64,000 nt of DNA, from contig CAWBDS010000002.1 of NCBI GenBank assembly GCA_963787645.1, positions 620,001-684,000 on the forward strand, written 5' to 3'. Shown piece after piece: positions 17,290-30,813 of the stretch (positions are counted from its first letter, which is position 1; each line of letters starts with the position of its first letter). The DNA comes from Palsa-504 sp963787645. Its GTDB lineage: Bacteria > Actinomycetota > Actinomycetes > Streptosporangiales > Streptosporangiaceae. The position numbers were made by a program, and so were the translations under genes. The notes below the pieces were generated by a model. That model was given only the letters and a program-made list of their open reading frames with translations. It was not told the origin of the DNA and did no database searches.

Positions 17290-17992
17290 GCCGGTTTCCA
17301 TCCTGCTGGCCGAGCACGAGCCCGAGGTCGCCGAGATGTCGGCCCGGTATCTGCGCCGGGACGGGCTGCGCGTCCGGCTGGTCACCAGCCCCGAGCCCAC
17401 GCTGGCCGAGTTGACCGGCGGCCCGGACGCCGCGGCCGTGATCGACCTGACCATGCCCGGCCTGGACCCCCGGCGCATCCGGCGCGCCCTGCGCACCCCG
17501 GTCATCTTCCTGGCCAGCGACGCCCGGGCCCCGCGGCCCCGCGGCCTGGCCGTGCGGGGCGATGCGGCCGGCGCCCGCCGCTGGCTGGCCCGCCCGTTCA
17601 GCCCCCGCCAGCTCGTCGCCCTGGTCCGCGAGGTCATGGCCGACTCCGACGAGCCCGCGCGCCCCGCGCCCCGGCTCGACCCGGCCTTGACCGCCACCGA
17701 GTCCGCGGTGCTGGCCGCGCTGATCGAGCACCCGGGCCGGGTCCTGTCCCGCCGCCAGCTGCTCACCGCCGCCGGCCGTCCAGGCGCCAGCGACCGGGCC
17801 GCCGACGTCTACATCGCCCAGCTCCGGGCCAAGCTCGGCCCGGCCTGGCCGATCCGGACCGTCCGCGGCACGGGTTACATTTTGGACCCCGGCGGGCTGA
17901 TTCCAGGGGGGCAGTCGCCACGGCACCCGGACCGCCGGGCTACGATCGGTGGCGCAACAGTACCTATTCGAGGGGACGAGCGAACCGGGTGA
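17270..17992 (+). CDS. OmpR-type response regulator lodged in the trp cluster
   Basis: 240 residues. A receiver-like domain (~8-125) has acidic residues in ILLAEHEPE and a candidate phospho-acceptor Asp59 in AAVIDLTMPG. The normally invariant Lys before Pro-Phe is Arg (LARPFSPRQL, ~108), and the Thr/Ser position is FLAS. The winged-helix domain (~137-222) is typical: LTATESAVLAALIEHPGRV, RAADVYIAQLRAKL, and a terminal TVRGTGYIL. Phosphorylation may therefore be altered or absent. No histidine kinase is adjacent. The GTG start overlaps the membrane protein by 20 bases and the end overlaps trpC in GTGA. Confidence 0.85.
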   Translation: MAAHPPEPVSILLAEHEPEVAEMSARYLRRDGLRVRLVTSPEPTLAELTGGPDAAAVIDLTMPGLDPRRIRRALRTPVIFLASDARAPRPRGLAVRGDAAGARRWLARPFSPRQLVALVREVMADSDEPARPAPRLDPALTATESAVLAALIEHPGRVLSRRQLLTAAGRPGASDRAADVYIAQLRAKLGPAWPIRTVRGTGYILDPGGLIPGGQSPRHPDRRATIGGATVPIRGDERTG

Positions 17993-18798
17993 GTGTGCTC
18001 GACGAGATCCTAGACGGCGTGCGTGCCGATCTCGCCGACCGGCAGCGGCACGTCTCTTTGGACCAGCTGAAGGAGATGGCGCGGCGCGCGCCGTCGCCGC
18101 GAGACGCGATGGCCGCGCTCAAGGCCGAAGGCGTCAGCGTAATCGCCGAGGTCAAGCGGGCCAGCCCGTCCAAGGGGCAGATGGCCACCATCGCCGATCC
18201 GGCCGCGCTGGCCTCGGACTACGAGGCCGGCGGCGCCAAGGTGATCAGCGTGCTGACCGAGGAGCGGCGGTTCGGCGGGTCGCTGGCCGACCTGAGCGCG
18301 GTCCGCCGGGCGGTCCAGGTGCCGCTGCTGCGCAAGGACTTCGTGGTCAGCTCGTACCAGCTCTGGGAGGCCCGGGCCCACGGCGCCAACCTGGTCCTGC
18401 TGATCGTCGCGGCGCTTGAGCAGAGCGCGCTGGTCTCGCTGGTCGAGCGGGCCTCCTCGATCGGCCTGCTGCCGCTGGTCGAGGTGCACGCCGAGCCCGA
18501 ACTCGACCGGGCCCTGGACGCGGGCGCGACGGTCATCGGCGTCAACGCGCGCAACCTGGCCACGCTCAAGGTGGACCGGGGGATCTTCGGCCAGCTGGCG
18601 GGGCACATCCCGGAAGGGGTGGTCAAGATCGCCGAGTCCGGGGTCCGCGGGCCGCGTGACCTGCTGGCCTACGCCGCCTCCGGCGCGGACGCGGTGCTGG
18701 TCGGGGAGAGCCTGGTCACCGAGAAGGACCCGCGCAGCGCCGTCGCCGATCTGGTCACCGCGGGCTCGCATCCCGCGCTCCGGGGCGACCGCGGATGA
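17989..18798 (+). CDS. trpC: Indole-3-glycerol-phosphate synthase
   Basis: Closes the indole ring in tryptophan synthesis; 269 residues, stand-alone as in actinobacteria. It starts VSVLDEILDGVRADLADRQ (GTG). Active-site and substrate strands are VIAEVKRASPSKG (catalytic Lys), ISVLTEERRFGGS, PLLRKDFVVSSYQ, LVEVHAEPELDRAL, GVNARNLATLKV, AESGVRG and AVLVGESLV. Translationally coupled both ways, to the response regulator before it and to trpB after it. Confidence 0.97.
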   Translation: MSVLDEILDGVRADLADRQRHVSLDQLKEMARRAPSPRDAMAALKAEGVSVIAEVKRASPSKGQMATIADPAALASDYEAGGAKVISVLTEERRFGGSLADLSAVRRAVQVPLLRKDFVVSSYQLWEARAHGANLVLLIVAALEQSALVSLVERASSIGLLPLVEVHAEPELDRALDAGATVIGVNARNLATLKVDRGIFGQLAGHIPEGVVKIAESGVRGPRDLLAYAASGADAVLVGESLVTEKDPRSAVADLVTAGSHPALRGDRG

Positions 18799-20024
18799 CC
18801 GCGGCCGACCCCGCGGAACCGGACATCGCGCCGGTCCCGAATACCGACGGGCACTTCCAGGTGGCCGACATCGCCTACGGGGGACGGTTCGCCCCCGAGG
18901 CCCTGATGGCCGCCCTGGACGAACTCACCGTCGCCTACCAGCAGGCCCGCCGCGACCCGGCCTTCACCGCCGAGCTCGACGGTCTGCTCAAAAACTACGC
19001 CGGGCGCCCCACGCTGGTCACCCCGGCCAAGCGGTTCGGTGCGCAGGCCGGCGGCGCGACTGTCCTGCTCAAGCGCGAGGACCTGACCCACACCGGGTCG
19101 CACAAGATCAATAACGTGCTCGGCCAGGTGCTGCTGGCCCGGCGGATGGGCAAGACGCGGGTCATCGCGGAGACCGGCGCTGGCCAGCACGGCGTGGCCA
19201 CCGCCACCGCGGCCGCGCTGCTCGGCCTGGACTGCGTGGTCTACATGGGCGAGGAGGACACGCATCGCCAGGCCCTGAACGTGTCCCGCATGCGCATGCT
19301 CGGCGCCGAGGTCGTCCCGGTCACCACCGGCACCCGGACGCTCAAAGACGCCATGAACGAGGCCTTCCGGGACTGGGTGAGCACCGTCGGGCACACGCAC
19401 TACTGCATCGGCTCGGTGGGCGGCCCGCACCCGTTCCCGATGCTGGTCCGGGACTTCCAGCGGGTGATCGGCGTCGAGGCCCGGCAGCAGGTCCTGGACC
19501 AAGAAGGCCGGCTCCCCGACGCGGTGGTCGCTTGCGTCGGCGGCGGCTCCAACGCCATCGGCATCTTCCACGCGTTCGTCCCCGACGAAGACGTCCAGCT
19601 AGTCGGCTGCGAAGCGGGCGGCGACGGCCTGGACACCGGGCGGCACGCCGCCACGCTGACCGGCGGATCCCCTGGTGTCCTGCACGGCATGCGGACCTAC
19701 GTGCTGCAGGACGAGGAAGGCCAGACCCGCGGCACGCACTCCATCTCGGCCGGGCTGGACTACCCGGGGGTGGGCCCCGAGCACGTCTGGCTGATGGAAA
19801 CCGGCCGCGCCAGCTACCGCGCGGTGACCGACGCGCAGGCCATGCACGCCTTCGAGGTGCTGTGCCGCACCGAGGGCATCATCCCGGCCATCGAGTCCGC
19901 CCACGCGCTGGCCGGCGCGCTGGACCTAGGCCGCGAGCTCGGTCCGGGCCGCCTCATCCTGGTCAACCTGTCCGGTCGCGGCGACAAGGACGTGGACACC
20001 GCGTCGAAGTGGTTCGGCGTATGA
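18795..20024 (+). CDS. trpB: Tryptophan synthase beta subunit
   Basis: PLP enzyme joining indole and serine; 409 residues. Starts with the ATG overlapping the trpC stop. Key motifs are FGGRF-like YGGRFAPEALM, the Schiff-base Lys in HTGSHKINNVLGQ (~103), AETGAGQHGVATATAAALLG, the phosphate-binding GGGSNAIGIF, and SAGLDYPGVGPEH. The end VNLSGRGDKDVDT is characteristic. It pairs with TrpA in an alpha2-beta2 channelling complex, and trpA overlaps its stop by four bases. Confidence 0.98.
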   Translation: MTAADPAEPDIAPVPNTDGHFQVADIAYGGRFAPEALMAALDELTVAYQQARRDPAFTAELDGLLKNYAGRPTLVTPAKRFGAQAGGATVLLKREDLTHTGSHKINNVLGQVLLARRMGKTRVIAETGAGQHGVATATAAALLGLDCVVYMGEEDTHRQALNVSRMRMLGAEVVPVTTGTRTLKDAMNEAFRDWVSTVGHTHYCIGSVGGPHPFPMLVRDFQRVIGVEARQQVLDQEGRLPDAVVACVGGGSNAIGIFHAFVPDEDVQLVGCEAGGDGLDTGRHAATLTGGSPGVLHGMRTYVLQDEEGQTRGTHSISAGLDYPGVGPEHVWLMETGRASYRAVTDAQAMHAFEVLCRTEGIIPAIESAHALAGALDLGRELGPGRLILVNLSGRGDKDVDTASKWFGV

Positions 20025-20839
20025 CCTCGGTCGCCGTCACCTTTGCCAAGGCCAACGCGGACCACCGCGCCGCCCTGGTCGGATACCTGCCGGCCGGCTT
20101 CCCCTCCGTGGACGGGGCGATCGAGGCGGCCCGGGCCATGGCCGCGGCCGGGGCCGACGTCATCGAGATCGGGCTGCCCTACTCCGACCCGCTGATGGAC
20201 GGCCCGGTGATCGCCGAGGCCGTGCACCGCGCGCTGACCGCGGGCACCAAGGTCGCCGACGTGCTGCGCACCGTCGAGGCGGTGGCCGCGACGGGCGTCC
20301 CGGTCCTGGTCATGACCTACTGGAACCCGATCGACCGGTACGGCGTGCGCCTGTTCGCCCGCGACCTGGCCCGGGCGGGGGGTTCGGGGCTGATCACGCC
20401 CGACCTGTCGCCCGAGGAGGCTGGCTCCTGGCTGGAGGCCTCCGACGAGTACGGCCTGGACCGGGTGTTCCTGGCCGCGCCGAGCTCCACCGACGAACGC
20501 ATCGCCACGGTCGCCGGCGCCTGCCGCGGCTTCGTCTATGCCGCCTCGCTGATGGGCATCACCGGCACCCGCGCCGCGGTCAGCGGCCACGCGGGCGGCC
20601 TGGTCCAGCGCATCCGCGCGCATACCGAACTGCCCGTGGCCGTGGGCCTCGGGGTCAGCAACGGCGCCCAGGCCGCGCAGGTCGCCGCGTTCGCGGACGG
20701 CGTGATCGTGGGCTCCGCCTTCGTCCGCCGGCTGGTCGACGCGGCCGACGCCGCCGCACCAGACCCCGCTGGCCCGCACGCAGTCGCCGCTCTCACCACT
20801 GAGCTCGCCGCCGCCATCCGCCGCCCGGCCGGCCGTTAG
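20021..20839 (+). CDS. trpA: Tryptophan synthase alpha subunit
   Basis: A TIM-barrel lyase releasing indole to TrpB; 272 residues from the ATG that overlaps the trpB stop. Catalytic Glu lies in DVIEIGLPYSDPLMDGPVI (~49) and catalytic Asp in GLITPDLSPEEA-type context. Phosphate-binding segments follow: FVYAASLMGITGTR, VGLGVSNGAQA and GVIVGSAFV. The gene ends the trp run; lgt starts 15 bases later and is probably co-transcribed. Confidence 0.97.
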   Translation: MTSVAVTFAKANADHRAALVGYLPAGFPSVDGAIEAARAMAAAGADVIEIGLPYSDPLMDGPVIAEAVHRALTAGTKVADVLRTVEAVAATGVPVLVMTYWNPIDRYGVRLFARDLARAGGSGLITPDLSPEEAGSWLEASDEYGLDRVFLAAPSSTDERIATVAGACRGFVYAASLMGITGTRAAVSGHAGGLVQRIRAHTELPVAVGLGVSNGAQAAQVAAFADGVIVGSAFVRRLVDAADAAAPDPAGPHAVAALTTELAAAIRRPAGR

Positions 20840-20854
20840 AGTAATGTCGCGAGC

Positions 20855-21727
20855 ATGGTGCTCGCGTCCATCCCGAGCCCAAGCTCCGCGCTCTGGCACC
20901 TAGGGCCGTTGCCGGTCCGCGCCTACGCGCTGTGCGTGGTCGCCGGGATCCTGGTCGCGGTCGCGGTGGCCGGCTACCGGTACCGGCGCGCCGGCGGCCG
21001 CCGCGGGGTCATCCTGGACGTGGCCGCCTGGGCCGTCCCGTTCGGGCTGCTCGGCGCGGTCGTGCACGCCCTGCTCGTCGCCACCCGGCACGATTTCACC
21101 CACGCCCATCACCTGTGGCGCACGCTCACCGTGGGTGTGGCGGCCATCGGCGTCCCCGGCGCGGTGGCGCTCGGTGCCGTCGGCGCCTGGATCGCCTGCC
21201 GCCGGGCCGGCTTGAAGCTGGGCCCGGTGGCCGGCGCGGCCGCGCCCGCCGTGCTGTTCGGCCTGGCCATCGGCGGCCTGGGCAACTGGTGGACCCAGCA
21301 GTTCTACGGGCCGCCGTCGAGCTGGCCGTGGGCGGTGCAGATCTCACCCACGCACCGGCTGCCGGGATACGAGAACTACGCCACCTTCCAGCCCGCCTTC
21401 GCCTACCAGTCCCTGTGGGACGTCGCGGTCGGCCTGGCCGTGATCTGGGCCGCCCGCCGCTTCGCCCTCTCCGGCACCCGCACGTTCTTGCTGGGCGCGG
21501 CCTGCTACGCGGCGGGCAGCTTCTGGGTCGAGTCGGTGCGCATCGGCTCGCTGCCGCAGGTACTGGGCATTCGTTACGGGGCGCTGGGCGATGTAACGGT
21601 CTTCATACTGGCCGTGGCTGGTCTATACCTAACCCGGCCGAAGCGTGTCCCACCAGGGCGTTCGTACGTCAAGCCAGGTCCTAACACTCTGGTGGACGAT
21701 TCTTCTGGTGATGTAATGTCTATGTAA
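20855..21727 (+). CDS. lgt: Divergent prolipoprotein diacylglyceryl transferase (Lgt-like)
   Basis: 290 residues with seven or so membrane helices and clear Lgt order: N-terminal LWHLGPLPVRAYAL, a GIP-like AIGVPGAVALGAV, AIGGLGNWWTQQFYGPP, FQPAFAYQSLWDV, and FWVESVRIGSLPQ. Lgt moves diacylglycerol from phosphatidylglycerol onto the lipobox Cys. Several usually invariant residues differ: the catalytic Arg of the GRxGN motif is Gly (IGGLGN), the Glu of NGE is Gln, and the His of HPTFLYE is Gln-Pro (FQPAFAYQ). The last Glu/Arg pair (VESVR) is kept. It may be a second, inactive or altered Lgt, with the functional copy elsewhere. It follows trpA, the standard location. Confidence 0.8.
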   Translation: MVLASIPSPSSALWHLGPLPVRAYALCVVAGILVAVAVAGYRYRRAGGRRGVILDVAAWAVPFGLLGAVVHALLVATRHDFTHAHHLWRTLTVGVAAIGVPGAVALGAVGAWIACRRAGLKLGPVAGAAAPAVLFGLAIGGLGNWWTQQFYGPPSSWPWAVQISPTHRLPGYENYATFQPAFAYQSLWDVAVGLAVIWAARRFALSGTRTFLLGAACYAAGSFWVESVRIGSLPQVLGIRYGALGDVTVFILAVAGLYLTRPKRVPPGRSYVKPGPNTLVDDSSGDVMSM

Positions 21728-21785
21728 CAGGGCCAGTGTCGTCCCGAACGCACGGTTGTGGCGTATCGAGACGACGGGAGAACGC

Positions 21786-26310
<4,525 letters not shown>

Positions 26311-26318
<8 letters not shown>

Positions 26319-27738
26319 CCCGAAGGGCTTCATGTCCACGCCTCGCGAGACTCCGTCCCGTCGCCCCGTAGACCTGCGCCTGATGGACTGGCGTGAGGTC
26401 TACGAGCCGTTCCCGCTCGCCCGGCTGGAACGCCAGGCGGGTCGGTGCATGGACTGCGGCATCCCGTTCTGCCACCACGGCTGCCCGCTGGGCAACCTGA
26501 TCCCGGAGTGGAACGACCTGGTCTGGCGGCACGACTGGCAGGCCGCCGCCGACCGGCTGCACGCCACCAACAACTTCCCCGAGTTCACCGGGCGGCTTTG
26601 CCCAGCGCCGTGCGAAGCCGCCTGCGTGCTCGGGATCAACGCGGATCCGGTCACCATCAAGCAGGTCGAGGTGGAGATCATCGACCGGGCCTTCGCGTCC
26701 GGCTGGGTGACGCCCCGGCCCCCGGCCACCCGGTCCGGCCGCACCGTCGCGGTGATCGGCTCGGGCCCGGCCGGGCTCGCCGCCGCCCAGCAGCTGACCA
26801 GGGCCGGGCACGCGGTCACCGTCTTCGAGCGCGACGACGCGCCCGGCGGCCTGCTGCGCTACGGCATTCCCGCGTTCAAGCTGGAGAAGCGGCATCTGGA
26901 CCGGCGGCTGGACCAGATGCGGGCCGAGGGCACGGCGTTCCGGTGCGGCGTCGAGGCGGGCACCGACGTTTCCGCGGAAACGCTGCGCGCCTCCTACGAC
27001 GCCATCGTGCTGGCCGGCGGCGCCCGGGTACCGCGGGACCTGCCGCTGCCCGGCCGGACGCTGGGCGGCATCCACCAGGCCATGGAGTACCTGCCGCTGG
27101 CCAACCGTCATTTCGAGGACGCCGAGATCAGCGCCCGCGGGCGGCACGTGGTCATCATTGGCGGCGGGGACACCGGCGCGGACTGCCTGGGCACCGCACA
27201 CCGGCAGGGCGCGGCGTCCATCCTCCAGCTGGAGATCCTGCCCCGGCCGCCCGCAACCCGGTCTGCCCATCAGCCCTGGCCGACCTATCCGATGATCTAC
27301 CGGATCTCCAGTGCGCACGAGGAAGGCGGAGAGCGCGCCTACGCGCTGGCCACGCTGGAGTTCACCGGCGATGCGGACGGGCGGGTCCGGGTGCTGCGGG
27401 TGGCCGACGCGGACAAGTTCGACCCGGTGCCCGGGACCGAGCGCGAACTGCCCGCTGACCTGGTCCTGCTGGCCATGGGCTTCACCGGAGCCGAACGGCC
27501 GGGGCTGCTCACCGACCTCGGCGTGGACTTCGACGCCCGGGGCAACGTCAGCCGCGACGCCCAGTACGCGACCTCGGTGCCGGGCGTCTTCGCGGCCGGC
27601 GACATGGGCCGCGGCCAGTCGCTGATCGTGTGGGCCATCGCCGAGGGCCGCAGCGCGGCCGCCGGCGTTGACCGCTACCTGGGCGGGCTCTCCCGCCTGC
27701 CGGTGGCGATTGCCCCCACCGCCCGGCCGCTTACCTGA
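26311..27738 (+). CDS. gltD: Glutamate synthase, small subunit
   Basis: 475 residues. The N-terminal 4Fe-4S module shows ERQAGRCMDCGIPFCHHGCP and GRLCPAPCEAACVLG. It is followed by the FAD-binding VIGSGPAGLAAAQQLTRAG (~150) and the NADPH-binding VVIIGGGDTGADCLGTAHRQ (~285), ending with the FAD contact VFAAGDMGRGQSLIVWA. It delivers electrons from NADPH to GltB. The ATG lies inside the end of gltB, so translation is probably coupled. A short hairpin follows the stop. Confidence 0.98.
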
Positions 27739-27745
27739 TTTGCCG

Positions 27746-27760
27746 AGCGGAATACCCGCT
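27746..27760 (+). terminator. Weak hairpin after gltD
   Basis: AGCGG and CCGCT pair perfectly around AATAC, seven bases after the gltD stop. There is no T-run. It may only slow polymerase before the FHA gene at 27823. Confidence 0.3.
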
Positions 27761-27822
27761 GCCGCATAATCTGAGGTGATACCTGGTGGGTTAAGTCGTT
27801 AGGTCGGGGAACGGAACGGCAA

Positions 27823-28923
27823 ATGGCGATATGTCCGAATGGTCATGATTCGGTCACCGACGACCTGTGCACGGTCTGCGGTGCGCGTATCGCCACCAGC
27901 CCGGTCCGCGTGGTCGGCAGGCATCACGCGGGCGGACCACCGCTGGCGGGCGGCCGCGAGAACACCTGCCCGTGGTGCGGAAACCCGAGTTCCGGCCAGT
28001 TCTGCGCACAGTGCGGTTTCCGCGTCCGCCGGCCCTTCGCCCCGCTCGACGAGCCCCAGTTTGCGACCGATCCTCAGCCTCAAGCCCAGCCCCAGTCCCC
28101 GACCGCGCCTCGGCCTCTAGCCGAGCCGCAAACGCCGTCCGTTCCGGACTGGTCCGCCGCCACATCCTGGTCGGCTGTCCCCGCCGCGCCCGCCGCCCCG
28201 GTCCCCGCCGAGCCGGTCTCCGCCGAGCCGGTCTCCGCCGAAAACGAACCGGAGCCGCCCGCGTTCATGGACTGGTTCAGCCCTGCAGAGCGGACCCAGC
28301 CAGCCGAACCGCCCGCGGCATTCGAGCTAGCCGAGTCGCTCGACCCGCCCGAGCCAATCGACCCGCCCGAGCCAATCGACCCGCCCGAGCCCGCTGACCT
28401 CCCCGAGCCGCCTGAGCCCCCAGAGCCCGATCGGTCGGCCCCCGCGCCGGTCCTGTCGGCTCCGCCGGCGCTGCCCGTCGCGTCCTCGGCTCCGCCTACC
28501 GCCCCGATGCCCAAGTTCACCCCGACCACCTGGTCGGTGGTGGTCACCTCGGACCGGAACTACTTCGACCGCATGCAGCTCAAGCGCGCCCTGACCAGCT
28601 CGGCCGTGGCGTTCCCGGCCATCAGTTCCGAACGGCGCTTCGAGCTCAGCGGCAAGCAGATGCGGATCGGGCGGCGCAGCCCGGCCCGCGGCGTGGAACC
28701 GGAGATCGACCTGTCCGGGTCGCCCGTGGACCCGGGCATCAGCCGCCTGCACGCGCTGCTGCTCCCGGGTCCGGACGGCTCGTGGGCCTTGCTCGACCCA
28801 GGTTCGGCCAACGGCACCTTGCTCAACGGCAGCGAGGTCACGCCCGGAGACCTGATTCCGCTGCATGACGGTGACCGGATCAACCTCGGGGCCTGGACCG
28901 CGATCACCATCTGCCACGGGTAG
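27823..28923 (+). CDS. Zinc-ribbon FHA-domain protein, copy 1
   Basis: 366 residues. Two N-terminal zinc ribbons (CPNGH...CTVCG, residues 4-21, and CPWCG...CAQCG, ~47-65) precede a long Pro/Glu/Ala linker. The linker contains an 18-bp tandem repeat (28342-28391, encoding DPPEPI). A C-terminal FHA domain (~270-366) has the phospho-Thr-binding elements RIGRR, ISRLHALLL and SANGTLLNG. FHA domains bind phosphothreonine, so it should report on a Ser/Thr kinase. The gene at 33441 is a close paralogue with the same layout. It heads the putative GlnX/PknG-type locus. Pro-rich length may vary by repeat slippage. Confidence 0.9.
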   Translation: MAICPNGHDSVTDDLCTVCGARIATSPVRVVGRHHAGGPPLAGGRENTCPWCGNPSSGQFCAQCGFRVRRPFAPLDEPQFATDPQPQAQPQSPTAPRPLAEPQTPSVPDWSAATSWSAVPAAPAAPVPAEPVSAEPVSAENEPEPPAFMDWFSPAERTQPAEPPAAFELAESLDPPEPIDPPEPIDPPEPADLPEPPEPPEPDRSAPAPVLSAPPALPVASSAPPTAPMPKFTPTTWSVVVTSDRNYFDRMQLKRALTSSAVAFPAISSERRFELSGKQMRIGRRSPARGVEPEIDLSGSPVDPGISRLHALLLPGPDGSWALLDPGSANGTLLNGSEVTPGDLIPLHDGDRINLGAWTAITICHG

Positions 28924-29059
28924 GCGGATAGGATCGCCCTGCCATGAACCCCAACCCGCCTGCTCGCGTTCACCCGAAGTAGTCCCCGATTGCGGGCAAA
29001 ATAGAGGACGTCATGGTGCGTCGGTTCCGATGACGGGGAGCGTGCATGGCGGGTCGGCG

Positions 29060-29593
29060 ATGAGCATCACCGTTACCGGTAGCCCGCCGCGGCGACAAAC
29101 CCGGTCCCGGCTTCCCCGCGCTTCGACCACGCCCGGCAAGCTCTGGCTGGTCCGGGCACTGGCCGCGCTGACCGTCATCCAGCACGCCTCGGCCGCGCAC
29201 GACGCGGCCGCCACCGACGAAACGCTCAGCCTGGACGCCCAGCAGATCGACCAGTCCCTGACCGATGCCGACGTCACCGTGTCCACCGCGTACCTGTACG
29301 GGCGGACCGGCCCGTACGCCGACCGGGTGCGCTATCAGCACGACATCGCCGTGGCCGCCGCCGAGACCCAGCTGGAGATCAGGTCCGGTCCGGGCACCGC
29401 CGGCACGCTGTTCGGCCAGCTCGAGTCGGACCTCGAGGCCGCGATCCACGCCGACCAGACGGTCTTCGCCGCCAACGCGGCGGCGGGTTCGGACGCGTTC
29501 AACGGCCTGGAGGTCGGCATCATCGTGCTCGCCCTGATCATGGCGGTCGGCTCCGGCTGGGGCCTGACCCGGCGGCTGGCGGAGTACCGATGA
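29060..29593 (+). CDS. GlnX-like membrane sensor reduced by internal deletions
   Basis: 178 residues from ATG 29060 (29030 is an alternative). The N-terminal TTPGKLWLVRALAAL, the following DETLSLDAQQIDQSLTDADV and the last helix with GWGLTRRLAEYR correspond to the two ends of the ~430-residue membrane proteins partnering PknG in actinobacteria (GlnX type). The middle (helices 2-3 and most of the second extracytoplasmic domain) is absent, and the first helix is cut to about nine hydrophobic residues before QHASAAHDA. I infer in-frame deletions; the family assignment rests on remembered pattern and context. The stop overlaps the next gene in ATGA. It is unlikely to work as a transmembrane sensor. 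Confidence 0.6.
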   Translation: MSITVTGSPPRRQTRSRLPRASTTPGKLWLVRALAALTVIQHASAAHDAAATDETLSLDAQQIDQSLTDADVTVSTAYLYGRTGPYADRVRYQHDIAVAAAETQLEIRSGPGTAGTLFGQLESDLEAAIHADQTVFAANAAAGSDAFNGLEVGIIVLALIMAVGSGWGLTRRLAEYR

Positions 29594-30813
29594 CCGTCCC
29601 GGTGCTGACCAAGGAACGAGCGCCCGCCGCGGTGCAGGCGGCCGTCGCCGAACGCGATGCCATCCAGGCCAACCTGCTCGAGCTGGACGGCAGCTTCGGC
29701 AAGCGGCTGCTCGAGGGGGCCGTGCTCACCGGCGAGACCAAACGCCGCTGGGAAGCCACCGCGGCCAGCCTGGCCAACCTATGGCAGGTCTACTCGGCGT
29801 ACTCGGCGGTCGTCGACCGGGCCGCCAACGCGGTCGGCGGCCACCTCGGACCGCGGGAGCTGGCCGCGATCACCAACCTGCTCACCGGGCCATCCATCGA
29901 GCTGACCGCCGGGCCCGCGCCGCTGGCCGGCCGGGACCTGGCCTACTCCGGTCGCGAGAATCTGACCGTGGTCGCGGCGGTTACCCGGATGCGGCGCGCT
30001 TTCGGCCCGATCACCGAGGTGGTCTCGGCCGTCGAGCAGGTCGTGAACGAGATGGCCGGCCGCCTCGACGCGCTCGCCGCGGAGCTGGGCCGGGTCACGC
30101 CGCTAGCCACCTCGCTCGCCGACGAGGCCCTGACCGGGAACCTGACCGCGGCCGCCAGCAAGCTGTCCCGGCTGCGTGACACGCTGACCTCCGACCCGCT
30201 CTCGCTGTGGCGGGGGGCCTCGGACCCGACGGCCGGGACCGTTGACACCTCCGGCGCGGAACGGCTGCAGGAGCGGGTCACCGCCGCGGTGACCAGGGTC
30301 GACGAACTGGCCGGGCTGCGCGACGACGCACGCCGGCGCATCGCCGAGGTGACCGCGGCCACCGCCGTCGCGCGCGCTGCTTACGAGGATGCCGTCTCGG
30401 CCTGGCAGCGGGGCGCGGCCAAGATCGCCGCCGAAGCCCTGCCCCCGCCGCCGGCCGGCCTGAGCGGCCGGCTGGCCGACCTCGACACGCTGCTGGCCGC
30501 GGGCCGCTGGACCCGGCTGGCCGCCGAACTGGACGAGGTGGAACGGGAACTGGCCGCGGTCACCGGGAATTTCCGCGCTACCGAACGGACCGTGGTGGAT
30601 GCCCTGAGCCAGCGTGACGAGCTGCGCGGGCTGCTCGGCGCCTATCAGGCCAAGGCCGCCCGGCTGGGTGCGGCGGAGGACCCCGGCCTGACCGAACGGT
30701 ACGACCACGCGCGCGGGCTGTTGTGGACCGCGCCCTGCGACCTGGCCGCCGCCGCGGCCGCGGTGACCAGCTATCAGCAGGCCGTCCTGGCCCTAGGAGG
30801 ACAGCCGCGATGA
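29590..30813 (+). CDS. Helical cytoplasmic protein of the PknG-type locus, function unknown
   Basis: 407 residues, Ala/Leu/Arg/Glu-rich, no membrane segment and no Cys pairs. Predicted mostly alpha-helical, with coiled-coil character near residues 145-180 (VEQVVNEMAGRLDALAAELG), 220-270 (ERVTAAVTRVDELAGLRDD) and 300-370. It lies between the GlnX-like gene and the pknG remnant with ATGA overlaps on both sides, so it was built to be co-translated with them. Proteins of this shape occur in actinobacterial kinase/phosphatase/FHA clusters. I do not recognise a named domain. Unlike its neighbours it looks undamaged. Confidence 0.75.
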   Translation: MTVPVLTKERAPAAVQAAVAERDAIQANLLELDGSFGKRLLEGAVLTGETKRRWEATAASLANLWQVYSAYSAVVDRAANAVGGHLGPRELAAITNLLTGPSIELTAGPAPLAGRDLAYSGRENLTVVAAVTRMRRAFGPITEVVSAVEQVVNEMAGRLDALAAELGRVTPLATSLADEALTGNLTAAASKLSRLRDTLTSDPLSLWRGASDPTAGTVDTSGAERLQERVTAAVTRVDELAGLRDDARRRIAEVTAATAVARAAYEDAVSAWQRGAAKIAAEALPPPPAGLSGRLADLDTLLAAGRWTRLAAELDEVERELAAVTGNFRATERTVVDALSQRDELRGLLGAYQAKAARLGAAEDPGLTERYDHARGLLWTAPCDLAAAAAAVTSYQQAVLALGGQPR

